Of a stretch of DNA of 16,860 bases, positions 1 to 7,906 are shown piece after piece. The stretch lies in NCBI GenBank assembly GCA_050123375.1, contig JASFHF010000039.1, positions 1 through 16,860 on the forward strand. The letters are read 5' to 3'. This stretch comes from JASFHF01 sp050123375. Lineage in GTDB: Bacteria; Pseudomonadota; Gammaproteobacteria; UBA12402. Numbering within the stretch: the first letter of the stretch is position 1; every line of letters begins with the position of its first letter. The notes below the pieces were generated by a model. The model saw nothing but the letters and a program-made list of their open reading frames with translations, did not search any database and had not been told where the DNA came from. The translations under genes were made by a program, and so were the position numbers.

Positions 1-119
1 CCACGCATGGAGTCATGATATCACTTAGTGCGGTTTCATGCAGCTTCTAAAATTATAACATATTGTAATTACTACAACTTTTTTAAACTTACACCTATCA
101 AACTATTATTTGGCAGAAG

Positions 120-1028
120 TCAGGAAATAAAACTAATCGCTTGATTGATATGCGTAACATTCAACACAGCCATAACCAATCGATCGATTCCGAGCGCAAC
201 TCCGGAACAATCAGATAATCCGTGTTCTAAAGCCGCAAGAAAAGTTTCATCGATAGGCATTTCTGGATAACCTAATTTTTCTCGTTTGTTTAAATCATTC
301 AAAAACCTTTCGCGCTGCTCTTTGGCATCTTGCAATTCGTGAAAACCATTAGCTAATTCAATGCCATCAACGTAAACTTCAAAACGCTCGGCAACTTCTC
401 CACAAATTTTGGCTAGTGCCGCCTGAGTTTTTGGGTAATCATAAATAAAAACGATGTTTTTTAATTTTGGTTCAACTACTTTGTTCATTAACAACTGCAA
501 TAATGTATCTTTATCATCAATTTGCAAATTAATTTTATTCTCATACGCGCAATTTTGTAGATCCTTTAAATCGATTTCATGTGGATTAATATGCAAAAAT
601 TTTTCAAAAATTTCCTGATAAGAATAACGCTTAGCTTTTGGATAATTTAAAATATGTTGTAACAACTCTTCCATTTCATCCATCAAATCATGATGGGTGA
701 AACCAATCCGATACCATTCTAATATGGTAAATTCAGGATTATGCAGCCGGCCAGATTCATCATCGCGAAAAGCCTTGCAAATTTGATACATCGAACCAAA
801 TCCTGCAGCCAATAAACGTTTCATCGCATATTCAGGTGAGGTTTGTAAATATAAATCACCCGCAGTTTTTATACTATGCAAATGAACATCAGTAACTGTT
901 GCGTGCGACAATAGTGGGGTTTCAACTTCAAGAACATTTCGTTCGGCAAAAAAACTTCTGATTTTTGCAATAATCTCTGCGCGTTTTTTTAAGTTTTCAA
1001 TTGAAGCGGTTGGCTTCCAGTTTTGCAT
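120..1028 (-). CDS. epmA: EF-P--(R)-beta-lysine ligase (PoxA/GenX/YjeA)
   Basis: EpmA is a paralogue of the catalytic core of class II lysyl-tRNA synthetase. It attaches (R)-beta-lysine to a conserved lysine of elongation factor P in the cytoplasm. At 302 residues it is a little shorter than the E. coli enzyme (about 325) and has no anticodon-binding domain. The start NWKPTASIENLKKRAEI matches the family N-terminus. Class II motif 2 lies at about residues 87-105 (FRDDESGRLHNPEF...), and motif 3 is GVALGIDRLVM at about 276-286. The TSPEYAMKRLL and ERFEVYVDGIELANGFHEL blocks are typical of EpmA. Its ATG shares one base with the stop codon of efp (TAATG), so translation is probably coupled. The lysine 2,3-aminomutase partner EpmB is not in this window. 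Confidence 0.95.
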   Translation of the reverse strand: MQNWKPTASIENLKKRAEIIAKIRSFFAERNVLEVETPLLSHATVTDVHLHSIKTAGDLYLQTSPEYAMKRLLAAGFGSMYQICKAFRDDESGRLHNPEFTILEWYRIGFTHHDLMDEMEELLQHILNYPKAKRYSYQEIFEKFLHINPHEIDLKDLQNCAYENKINLQIDDKDTLLQLLMNKVVEPKLKNIVFIYDYPKTQAALAKICGEVAERFEVYVDGIELANGFHELQDAKEQRERFLNDLNKREKLGYPEMPIDETFLAALEHGLSDCSGVALGIDRLVMAVLNVTHINQAISFIS

Positions 1029-1597
1029 TATTCTTTGGCTCGCGAAACATACTCGCCAGTACGAGTATCGACTTTGATTAATTCGCCAATTTGCACAAAT
1101 AGTGGTACACGCACCACCGCGCCAGTTTCTAAAGTAGCCGGTTTACCACCGCCACCGGAAGTATCGCCTTTTAAACCTGGATCAGTTTCAGCAACTTTTA
1201 AAATAACAAAATTAGGCGGCTCAACTGACAAAGGAGATCCATTCCATAAAGTTAACATACAAATATCCTGTTCTTTCAGCCATTGTTTAGCATCAGCAAC
1301 CGCTGCAGCTCCCGCACTATACTGCTCATAACTATTTATATCCATAAAATGCCATTCATTACCATCGTTATATAAATATTGCACTTCGATTTCCACTACA
1401 TCAGCGCCTTCAATACTTTCACCAGATTTAAAAGTACGTTCAATCACGCGGCCATTTTTTAAATTTCTAAATTTAACCCGATTAAATGCTTGCCCTTTAC
1501 CAGGTTTTACAAATTCATTTTCTAAAATACTGCACGGATCACCATCTAACATCACTTTTAAACCGCTTTTAAATTCGTTGGTGTTGTAAGTTGCCAT
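1028..1597 (-). CDS. efp: Elongation factor P
   Basis: EF-P binds stalled ribosomes between the P and E sites and promotes peptide-bond formation at polyproline stretches. At 189 residues it has the usual three-domain length. The tip loop reads FVKPGKGQAF with Lys34 at the position that EpmA beta-lysylates. The C-terminus has the conserved DPGLKGDT, GGKPATLETGAVV and VPLFVQIGE blocks. The ATG is preceded by GGAG (1608-1611) at about 10 bases, and the N-terminus MATYNTNEFKSGL aligns with the E. coli start. The stop overlaps the start of epmA by one base, which makes the pair a likely operon. Upstream lies the palindrome-rich spacer that separates it from topA. Confidence 0.97.
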   Translation of the reverse strand: MATYNTNEFKSGLKVMLDGDPCSILENEFVKPGKGQAFNRVKFRNLKNGRVIERTFKSGESIEGADVVEIEVQYLYNDGNEWHFMDINSYEQYSAGAAAVADAKQWLKEQDICMLTLWNGSPLSVEPPNFVILKVAETDPGLKGDTSGGGGKPATLETGAVVRVPLFVQIGELIKVDTRTGEYVSRAKE

Positions 1598-1633
1598 AAT
1601 TCTGTTTCTCCATTTAGACTAATGTAACGTGAT

Positions 1634-1835
1634 GTTTGCTGGTCGGGGGCATTTTTAAAATTCTTGCGCCAAGCTAAAAACAAATAAATTAATTACCACA
1701 AAAGCCAACAATTGATGGCAATACAGCAACAGAAACATCCTTTAAACTTCACTCCCGCAAAGCGGGAGTGAAGATACATTATAAAGCCACTGCATTTTGG
1801 TGCAAGAATTTTAAAAATCGCCCCCACCAGCAAAC
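1634..1835. repeat. Composite inverted-repeat element with internal hairpin
   Basis: Two 37-base arms, 1634-1670 and 1799-1835, are near-perfect inverted copies. They share a perfect 17-base core (1651-1667 with 1802-1818) and a perfect 10-base outer block (GTTTGCTGGT at 1634-1643 with ACCAGCAAAC at 1826-1835). Only a few mismatches or small shifts lie in the G/C run and near the inner ends. Between the arms is a separate hairpin (1747-1773). No open reading frame is seen inside. The layout fits a miniature mobile or REP-like element, or a long transcript structure between topA and efp; the sequence alone does not decide. Confidence 0.75.
1747..1773. repeat. Perfect 12-bp stem, 3-base loop palindrome
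   Basis: CTTCACTCCCGC (1747-1758), loop AAA, then GCGGGAGTGAAG (1762-1773). No T-run follows on either strand, so it is not a canonical intrinsic terminator. The CCCGC-AAA-GCGGG core resembles the short dispersed palindromes (for example ATTCCCGCGAAAGCGGGAAT types) common in proteobacterial spacers; that likeness is from memory and not searched. Confidence 0.8.
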
Positions 1836-1836
1836 A

Positions 1837-1876
1837 GCCTGGATCCCGGATCAACTGACTGGGTCCGGGATGACAG
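1837..1876. repeat. Dispersed-type palindrome next to the topA stop
   Basis: ATCCCGGA (1843-1850) pairs with TCCGGGAT (1864-1871) around a 13-base loop, inside a CTGGATCCCGG...CCGGGATGACAG frame. That frame is familiar from dispersed palindromic repeats of Rickettsia and other proteobacteria. It starts within ten bases of the topA stop codon and directly abuts the right arm of the composite inverted repeat. It could help end or stabilise the topA message; it has no U-tract. Confidence 0.6.
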
Positions 1877-1879
1877 CCG

Positions 1880-4222
1880 CTAATCCTTAACTTTCTTCAC
1901 ATAATCACAATCTTTCTGCGGGCATACTTTTTCTTTACCGCGCCGCTTGGTAACTTTTATCGTTAAAATCGGCCAACCGCATTTCGGACATTTTTCTGCA
2001 ATCGGTTCATTCCAAACTGCATACTTGCAATCCGGATAACGCGAACAAGAATAAAAAACTTTACCGTAACGCGATTTGCGCTGCAGCATAGTTCCTTTTT
2101 TACATTCCGGACAAGTGACACCAGTATCTTTTGGTTTTTCCAAAGGCTCAATGTATTTACATTTCGGATAACCGCTGCAGCCAATAAATTTTCCATAACG
2201 CCCATGCCTAATAATTAATGGTGATCCGCATTTCGGACAAGTGCGTCCTTCCACCACTTCTGGTTCTGCTTCTTCTTCACCTTCTAAACTACGCGTGTAA
2301 TCACATTCTGGATAACCAGTACAACCAATAAACCGGCCTGCTCTACCCAATCTAATCGAAAGTTTTTTGCCGCATTTCGGACAAACTTCATCTAATTCTT
2401 CCTGAGTTACATCCTTACGCTGTACTGTTTCATCAATATGATCTACTCTTTCTTTAAATACTGTCCAAAATGATTCTAATAATGGAATCCAAACTTCCTC
2501 ACCACGTGAAATTGCGTCCAGATCATCTTCCATCTTCGCAGTAAAATCATAATCTACATAAGTACCAAAATATTTAGCTAAAAACTTACTAACAATTCTG
2601 CCGACATCAGTTGGATGAAATCGTTTTTGATCTAATATAGCATACTCTCGAGAAATTAAAGTGCTAATAATTGAAGCATAAGTAGATGGCCGGCCAATTC
2701 CCCGCTCTTCCAAAGCTTTAACCAAACTTGCTTCTGAATATCTCGGCGGAGGTTCAGTGAAATGTTGATCAGTTATAACATCGTTTAATTTTACCTCATC
2801 ACCTTCTTGTAACGGCGGTAAAATTCTATCTTTACTATCATCCTGATCTTTAGATTTTTTATCATCATTACCTTCTAGATAAACTGCCATAAAACCAGGG
2901 TGCACAATCGTTGATCCATTAGCACGAAAACCATGTTTCTTTCCGCATCGCAAATCTACTGCGACCGTATCCAAAGTAGCATGAACCATTTGTGATGCTA
3001 CGGTACGTTTCCAAATCAAGTTATATAATTTATATTGCTCTATCGGTACAGTTTTTTTCATTGATTCTGGCGTTGATGATGCTGAAGTTGGACGAATTGC
3101 CTCATGCGCTTCTTGCGCATTTTTGGATTTAGTTTTGTATACTCTGGGTTCTTTTGGTAAATTATCTTCACCAAATTTTTCTGTAATGACTTCACGAATT
3201 TCGACAATAGCCTCTTGAGCTAAATTGACCGAATCAGTTCGCATATAAGTAATCAAACCAGCTTCGTAAAGCCGCTGCGCAGTTTGCATAGTTCGTTTGG
3301 CGCTAAAACCCAATTTGCGCGCTGCTTCCTGCTGTAAAGTTGAAGTAATAAACGGCGCTGCCGGATTACGTTTACGGGTTTTTTTATCAACCTTGCTTAC
3401 TTGCAATTTACCATCAGCAGCTTTCAACAAAGTTTGTTTGGCTTTGGCTGCCTGCTTTTCGTTAACAATCGTAAATTGCTCAACTTTTTCACCCTGATAT
3501 TCAATTAATTTGGCATCAAAAGCTTGTTTTTTGAAATTACATGCCGCTGCAATAGTCCAATATTCCTGAGATTTAAACGCTTCGATTTCTTCTTCACGTT
3601 CCACAATCAAACGTAATGCCGGACTTTGGACTCTGCCAGCTGATAAACCGCGGCGAACTTTTTTCCATAACAAAGGCGATAAATTAAACCCAACCAAATA
3701 ATCTAAAGCACGACGCGCTTGCTGTGCATTAACTAAATTCATATCAATTGTACGTGGATGTTCAACCGCATTTTTTACCGCATTTTTGGTAATTTCATGA
3801 AAAACCACACGATGAACCGATTTATTTTTTAACGCTTTGCGTTCTTGTAATATTTCCAAAATATGCCAGGCAATTGCTTCACCTTCGCGATCAGGGTCAG
3901 TAGCAAGATATAAACTACTTGCCTTTTTAAGCGCCGCGCAAATAGCATCCACATGCGGCGCATTCTTTTCGATAATTTCATAATGCATCAAAAAACCAGC
4001 ATCTGGATCAACTGCGCCTTTTTTAGGTAGCAAATCCCGCATATGTCCATATGACGCCATTACCAAAAAATCTTTACCTAAATATTTTTTTATGGTTTTG
4101 GCTTTTGCTGGTGATTCCACAATCACTAAATTTGCAGCAGCAGTTTTTGCTGGCTTTTTAGCCTGTGTTATTTTTTTAGCTCTTGTCTTAGATTGAGTTT
4201 TTCCGGTTGTTTTCTTAACCAC
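1880..4222 (-). CDS. topA: DNA topoisomerase I (type IA)
   Basis: TopA relaxes negatively supercoiled DNA by cutting one strand through a 5'-phosphotyrosine. The TOPRIM domain carries VIVESPAKAKTI (about residues 33-44) and TDPDREGEAIAW (about 108-119). The catalytic Tyr is Tyr326 in GLITYMRTDSV. Four C-terminal CxxC-type zinc ribbons begin near residues 614, 662, 704 and 745. At 780 residues it is shorter than the 865-residue E. coli enzyme, mainly at the C-terminus. It has a lysine-rich extension of about 30 residues at the N-terminus. The start is GTG at 4222, with GGAG six bases upstream; an ATG two bases earlier is in another frame and is not the start. It lies 9 bases after dprA; smg, present between these two genes in E. 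coli, is absent. Confidence 0.97.
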   Translation of the reverse strand: MVKKTTGKTQSKTRAKKITQAKKPAKTAAANLVIVESPAKAKTIKKYLGKDFLVMASYGHMRDLLPKKGAVDPDAGFLMHYEIIEKNAPHVDAICAALKKASSLYLATDPDREGEAIAWHILEILQERKALKNKSVHRVVFHEITKNAVKNAVEHPRTIDMNLVNAQQARRALDYLVGFNLSPLLWKKVRRGLSAGRVQSPALRLIVEREEEIEAFKSQEYWTIAAACNFKKQAFDAKLIEYQGEKVEQFTIVNEKQAAKAKQTLLKAADGKLQVSKVDKKTRKRNPAAPFITSTLQQEAARKLGFSAKRTMQTAQRLYEAGLITYMRTDSVNLAQEAIVEIREVITEKFGEDNLPKEPRVYKTKSKNAQEAHEAIRPTSASSTPESMKKTVPIEQYKLYNLIWKRTVASQMVHATLDTVAVDLRCGKKHGFRANGSTIVHPGFMAVYLEGNDDKKSKDQDDSKDRILPPLQEGDEVKLNDVITDQHFTEPPPRYSEASLVKALEERGIGRPSTYASIISTLISREYAILDQKRFHPTDVGRIVSKFLAKYFGTYVDYDFTAKMEDDLDAISRGEEVWIPLLESFWTVFKERVDHIDETVQRKDVTQEELDEVCPKCGKKLSIRLGRAGRFIGCTGYPECDYTRSLEGEEEAEPEVVEGRTCPKCGSPLIIRHGRYGKFIGCSGYPKCKYIEPLEKPKDTGVTCPECKKGTMLQRKSRYGKVFYSCSRYPDCKYAVWNEPIAEKCPKCGWPILTIKVTKRRGKEKVCPQKDCDYVKKVKD

Positions 4223-4231
4223 ATGTTGCTC

Positions 4232-5404
4232 CTAATTCTGCTCGTTCCCAATTTCCAGTTTACAGTTTCCAGTTTCAACTTTTGCTCCCCGAGCAGAAGT
4301 TGCCACATATCCCCCAGGAACCTGCTTTACATAACCCTCTAATTCTAACATCAATAACATCGATGAAATTTCACGCGAGGTAAAACCGGTTCGCGAAATT
4401 AATGTATCTACAGCCGTAGTTTCAAAACCGATGGAGAATAACAGCTTCCGCCGGTCTTCGTCTAGTACTTCCTGTTTTTCATTTGTCACTAATTCACACT
4501 GTTCAAAACTGTTCCTATTAACAATCTTAGTATATAACTCTAATTCTTCCAGAATATCCTGTGCTTTTTCAACTAATTTCGCTCCTTCACGGATTAATTT
4601 ATGACAACCGCGCGATAATGGATTATGAATTGACCCCGGAATTGCAAATACTTCACGCCCTTGCTCCCCGGCACAACGGGCAGTAATTAACGAACCACTG
4701 CGTTTCGCCGCCTCCACGACTAACGTCCCCATACTAAGTCCGCTGATGATACGATTACGTCGCGGAAAATGATTGCGCTTGGCTTGTACATACAATGGAA
4801 ACTCCGAAACTACTGCTCCTTGCTCAATAATTCTCTCAGCTAACCCCCGATTCCTGGCAGGATAAATTTGATCAATACCAGTGCCCACAACTGCAATTGT
4901 GCTGCCAGTTTGTAACGCACCTGCATGACTCGCAGCATCAACTCCCATTGCTAATCCGCTAGTAATTACCAAACCGGCCGCGGCAAGATACTGGGCAAAC
5001 TGAAAAGCAATCTCCTTCCCTACAGGTGTAGGATTTCTACTGCCAACCATCGCCAATTGCGGTTTTTTTAAACACTCTAAGCGTCCATGCACAAATAATA
5101 CAATTGGCGGCGCATTAATATTGCGCAATAATTCAGGATAATCATGGTCAACTAACGTCACAATATGATGATTTGCTGCTTCAGCCCATCGCAGTTCATC
5201 CTCAACCAAACGCCAATCAAGCCGCTTAAGTTGCTGAATTGACTTTACAGAAAATCCAGCATTAGTTAATAATGCTGGTGATGACGACACAAAACCCGCC
5301 AAATCACCATCATATTGCGATAAATATTTAATATCGCCAGCAGTTAATCCAGTTAAACGATTAAGTGCCAGGTATAATTGTAATTTGTTCATATTATTTT
5401 TCAT
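4232..5404 (-). CDS. dprA: DNA-processing protein DprA/Smf
   Basis: DprA binds single-stranded DNA in the cytoplasm and loads RecA during natural transformation. The Rossmann-like core runs from about residue 115 to 285, with VGSRNPTPVG (120-129), SGLAMGVDAASHAGAL (149-164), PRRNRIISGLS (214-224) and RSGSLITA (235-242). A winged-helix-like C-terminal domain occupies about 310-370. The ATG at 5404 lies two bases after the gshB stop; a second ATG at 5392 is possible, and no strong Shine-Dalgarno stands close to either. The last residues (376-387) are encoded by a degenerate 7-base tandem repeat, so the tail is probably an acquired extension. A dprA gene alone does not show that the organism is competent. 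Confidence 0.95.
   Translation of the reverse strand: MKNNMNKLQLYLALNRLTGLTAGDIKYLSQYDGDLAGFVSSSPALLTNAGFSVKSIQQLKRLDWRLVEDELRWAEAANHHIVTLVDHDYPELLRNINAPPIVLFVHGRLECLKKPQLAMVGSRNPTPVGKEIAFQFAQYLAAAGLVITSGLAMGVDAASHAGALQTGSTIAVVGTGIDQIYPARNRGLAERIIEQGAVVSEFPLYVQAKRNHFPRRNRIISGLSMGTLVVEAAKRSGSLITARCAGEQGREVFAIPGSIHNPLSRGCHKLIREGAKLVEKAQDILEELELYTKIVNRNSFEQCELVTNEKQEVLDEDRRKLLFSIGFETTAVDTLISRTGFTSREISSMLLMLELEGYVKQVPGGYVATSARGAKVETGNCKLEIGNEQN
4245..4279. repeat. Degenerate 7-base tandem repeat inside the dprA 3' end
   Basis: Five units read on the plus strand: TTCCCAA (4245), TTTCCAG (4252), TTTACAG (4259), TTTCCAG (4266), TTTCAAC (4273). On the coding strand they encode the DprA tail VETGNCKLEIGNE as two imperfect 7-residue units (ETGNCKL and EIGNEQN). 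CAGTTTCC-type 7-mers of this kind occur as intergenic simple repeats in other bacteria. Confidence 0.7.
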
Positions 5405-5406
5405 AA

Positions 5407-6354
5407 TTACCGCAATTTCTCCCTAATAACATCCATCAACTGCGAGCTAATATTTAAATTATACATATTATCCAGCTGCCGAATGCAACCCGGACTTGTA
5501 ACATTAATTTCTGTCAAATAATCACCAATCACATCAATACCTACAAATAACAATCCTTTTTTACGCAAAACCGGCCCAACTTGTTGACAAATAAAACGAT
5601 CACGCTCAGTTAACTCTTGCCCTTGCACCAAACCGCCAATTGCAATATTGCCCCTAAAGTCTCCTTCCACAGGAATACGCGCCAAAGCATACGGTACCGG
5701 CTCCCCATTAATCATCAAAATTCTTTTGTCCCCTGCGGCAATTTCCGGAATAAATTTTTGCGCCATAACTGGCAATGTTTCATGCTGTGTTATAGTTTCT
5801 AAAATTACATTAATATTAAAATCATCTTGTTGTAAATAAAAAACTTTTTCTCCGCCCATATTATCTAGCGGCTTCAAAACAATTTTTTTATGCTGTGCTA
5901 AAAACTCACGATGCAAATCAGTATTACCACTAACCAAAGTGGGTGGACAACAATCTGAAAACCAACTGGCAAATAATTTTTCATTCGCATCACGCAAACT
6001 TTGCGGCTTATTAACCACCAAAACACCAAAACGTTCAGCCTGCTCTAAAAGATAAGTAGTATAGATATAATTAAGATTAAAGGGAGGATCTTTACGCATC
6101 AGAATAACATCAAGCTTATCCAAAGACAAAACATTTGTTGATAAAAACTTAAACCAATTCTCTTGATCTTCTTGCACTTGCAATTGATTAACTATAGCAA
6201 ATACCTTATTGTCACGTAAAAAAATATTTTTCGCCTCAATATAAAAAACATCCCATCCGCGTCTCCGTATTTCCAGCAGCATTGCAACAGTACTGTCTTC
6301 TGATGCATTAATTCGGTCAACTGGATCCATCACAACACCAACTTTGATTTGCAT
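5407..6354 (-). CDS. gshB: Glutathione synthetase
   Basis: GshB joins gamma-glutamylcysteine and glycine with ATP to make glutathione in the cytoplasm. It is an ATP-grasp enzyme. With the ATG at 6354 it has 315 residues, almost exactly the E. coli length (316). The N-terminus MQIKVGVVMDPVDRINASED and the blocks LMRKDPPFNLNYIY, KPLDNMGGEKVF, MINGEPVPYALARIP and TEINVTSPGCIRQLD are characteristic of the family. The start has GAGG five bases upstream; the frame stays open a further 12 codons upstream, but that extension has no family match. It heads the gshB-dprA-topA run and is divergent from phoH, with 29 bases between the two start codons. gshA is not in the window. Confidence 0.96.
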   Translation of the reverse strand: MQIKVGVVMDPVDRINASEDSTVAMLLEIRRRGWDVFYIEAKNIFLRDNKVFAIVNQLQVQEDQENWFKFLSTNVLSLDKLDVILMRKDPPFNLNYIYTTYLLEQAERFGVLVVNKPQSLRDANEKLFASWFSDCCPPTLVSGNTDLHREFLAQHKKIVLKPLDNMGGEKVFYLQQDDFNINVILETITQHETLPVMAQKFIPEIAAGDKRILMINGEPVPYALARIPVEGDFRGNIAIGGLVQGQELTERDRFICQQVGPVLRKKGLLFVGIDVIGDYLTEINVTSPGCIRQLDNMYNLNISSQLMDVIREKLR

Positions 6355-6383
6355 AAACACCTCAAAAAAGATAATATAATACC

Positions 6384-7313
6384 ATGACACATAAGACTAC
6401 ATTACACTTTACCTTAACACCAACAGATCCGCAACGTTTGTTAAGTTTATGCGGTCAATATAATATAAATTTAAAAACCATCGAAAAAAAATTAGAAGTT
6501 ATTATCAACAATCGTGGTAATAATTTTACGATTATCGGCACAAAAAATGCAGCTACAAAAGCACAACAAATTATTGAACAATTATATCAACTAACTGCTA
6601 ATAAATCTTATCTGGAACCACAAGAAATACATTTGGCATTATATAATACCGCAAACACTACAGAAGCGCACACAACTGTGGGATCCATTAAAGCCCGCAG
6701 TAAAAACCAACAAATTTACATTAATAATATCAGCACCTATGATATTAATTTTGGTGTGGGTCCTGCCGGAACCGGAAAAACTTATTTAGCAGTTGCTTGT
6801 GCAGTAGATGCTTTAAAAAAAGATGAAGTACGCCGTATCGTATTAGTACGTCCAGCGGTGGAAGCCGGCGAACGATTAGGTTTTTTGCCTGGTGATTTAG
6901 CACAAAAAGTTGACCCTTACTTAAGACCGCTATATGACGCATTATATGAAATGCTTGGCTTCGAGCGTGTTAATCAGCTTTTATCTAAAAATATAATCGA
7001 AATCGCACCACTTGCTTACATGCGCGGACGAACCTTAAATGATGCTTTTATTATTTTAGATGAAAGTCAAAATACCACCCCAAAACAAATGAAAATGTTT
7101 CTAACACGAATCGGCTTTAACTCTAAAACTGTAATTACGGGTGATATAACTCAAATTGATTTAACTCAAACTAAAATTTCTGGTTTGTTACAAGTAATGA
7201 AAATACTAAAAAATATTAAAGGAATTAGTTTTACTCTGTTTCAACCCAAAGATATAGTACGTCACCCATTAGTACAAAAAATCGTAGAGGCGTATGAAAA
7301 ACATCAAGATTAA
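6384..7313 (+). CDS. ybeZ: PhoH-like ATPase (YbeZ)
   Basis: This is a PhoH-family P-loop ATPase. YbeZ works with the endoribonuclease YbeY in rRNA maturation and RNA quality control. Walker A is GPAGTGKT (126-133) and Walker B FIILDESQN (222-230). The blocks RPAVEAGERLGFLPGDL, KVDPYLRPLYDAL and TRIGFNSKTVITGDITQIDL are strongly conserved. It is 309 residues, against about 346 in E. coli; the charged C-terminal tail is missing. The N-terminus (LTPTDPQRLLSLCG) aligns with YbeZ, which supports the ATG at 6384. No Shine-Dalgarno is visible upstream: the preceding bases are ataatataatacc. The 3' end overlaps ybeY by 20 bases. miaB, its usual upstream neighbour in E. coli, is replaced by divergent gshB. 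Confidence 0.96.
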   Translation: MTHKTTLHFTLTPTDPQRLLSLCGQYNINLKTIEKKLEVIINNRGNNFTIIGTKNAATKAQQIIEQLYQLTANKSYLEPQEIHLALYNTANTTEAHTTVGSIKARSKNQQIYINNISTYDINFGVGPAGTGKTYLAVACAVDALKKDEVRRIVLVRPAVEAGERLGFLPGDLAQKVDPYLRPLYDALYEMLGFERVNQLLSKNIIEIAPLAYMRGRTLNDAFIILDESQNTTPKQMKMFLTRIGFNSKTVITGDITQIDLTQTKISGLLQVMKILKNIKGISFTLFQPKDIVRHPLVQKIVEAYEKHQD

Positions 7314-7749
7314 TTTGCAGATCGCAACTGAAAATAAATCTATACCGCATAAAAAAGATTTTATTAACTGGTTAACTGCTGCCGCAAAAATTGTACCGCC
7401 ACCTAAAAATAAAGACGAAATTAATATCCGTTTAATTGATGAACCAGAAAGCGCAACTCTTAATAAAAATTATCGAAATATCGACAAACCAACAAATATT
7501 TTATCATTTGCTTATCAGCCAGATATAAATGACGATAATTTGCTCGGTGATTTGGCTATTTGTGCTCCAATTGTTGAGCAAGAGGCTCAACAACAGCAAA
7601 AATCATCTTTGGCACATTGGGCGCATATTGTAATCCATGGATATCTACATTTGCTAGGATTGGAACACCAAAATGCAGAAGAAGCCAAAAAAATGGAACA
7701 ATTAGAAATAGAAATTTTGCGCAAATTGAGATATCCTAGTCCTTATTAA
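7294..7749 (+). CDS. ybeY: Endoribonuclease YbeY
   Basis: YbeY is a single-domain metal-dependent endoribonuclease needed for 16S rRNA 3' end maturation and 70S ribosome quality control. The zinc site HGYLHLLGLEH gives His115, His119 and His125. The NYRNIDKPTNILSFAY and LLGDLAIC blocks are typical. It is 151 residues, the normal length. The ATG lies inside the end of phoH (20-base overlap), preceded by AGAGG only three bases away, so re-initiation by ribosomes finishing phoH is likely. Confidence 0.96.
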   Translation: MKNIKINLQIATENKSIPHKKDFINWLTAAAKIVPPPKNKDEINIRLIDEPESATLNKNYRNIDKPTNILSFAYQPDINDDNLLGDLAICAPIVEQEAQQQQKSSLAHWAHIVIHGYLHLLGLEHQNAEEAKKMEQLEIEILRKLRYPSPY

Positions 7750-7762
7750 TCGGTAATAATTT

Positions 7763-7883
7763 GGCGATTACTAGGGTTTTAGGTATCTTTTTTCTCCTCC
7801 TTGGTACATCCATGTACCTCCCGCGCCTTCATCCATGGGCGCTAGTCGTCGAAAAAAGATACCTAAAACCCTTTATAATCGCC
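7763..7883. repeat. Composite palindromic element between ybeY and corC
   Basis: The arms 7763-7793 and 7852-7883 are inverted copies. They pair perfectly over 20 bases (7774-7793 with 7852-7871) and over 8 outer bases (GGCGATTA 7763-7770 with TAATCGCC 7876-7883), with a 3/4-base mismatch between. The loop holds two more hairpins: GGTACAT-CC-ATGTACC (7803-7818), and GCGCC (7823-7827) with GGCGC (7838-7842). CATCCATG occurs twice in the loop (7807 and 7830). As RNA it could form a three-way junction. No coding capacity is seen. The inner end of the left arm is a T-run, so partial termination after ybeY is possible. Confidence 0.8.
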
Positions 7884-7906
7884 ACATGAAACTTGGCTGA
7901 ATAATT

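Noticed and set aside
1..60. Part of a gene at the left edge
   Set aside because: Short frames only; the ATGs at 16 and 8 on the minus strand are too near the edge to judge.
62..84. Possible terminator TTGTA-ATTAC-TACAA followed by CTTTTTT
   Set aside because: The stem is only five A/T-rich pairs. The T-run is on the plus strand, where no gene ends, while epmA comes from the other direction.
1023..1331. 102-codon plus-strand open frame opposite efp
   Set aside because: It lies antisense to the clearly conserved efp frame, has no family resemblance and no credible ribosome-binding site.
1963..2205. 80-codon frame on the same strand inside topA
   Set aside because: It is a shifted frame over the zinc-ribbon region of topA; the Cys-rich look comes from the overlapping codons.
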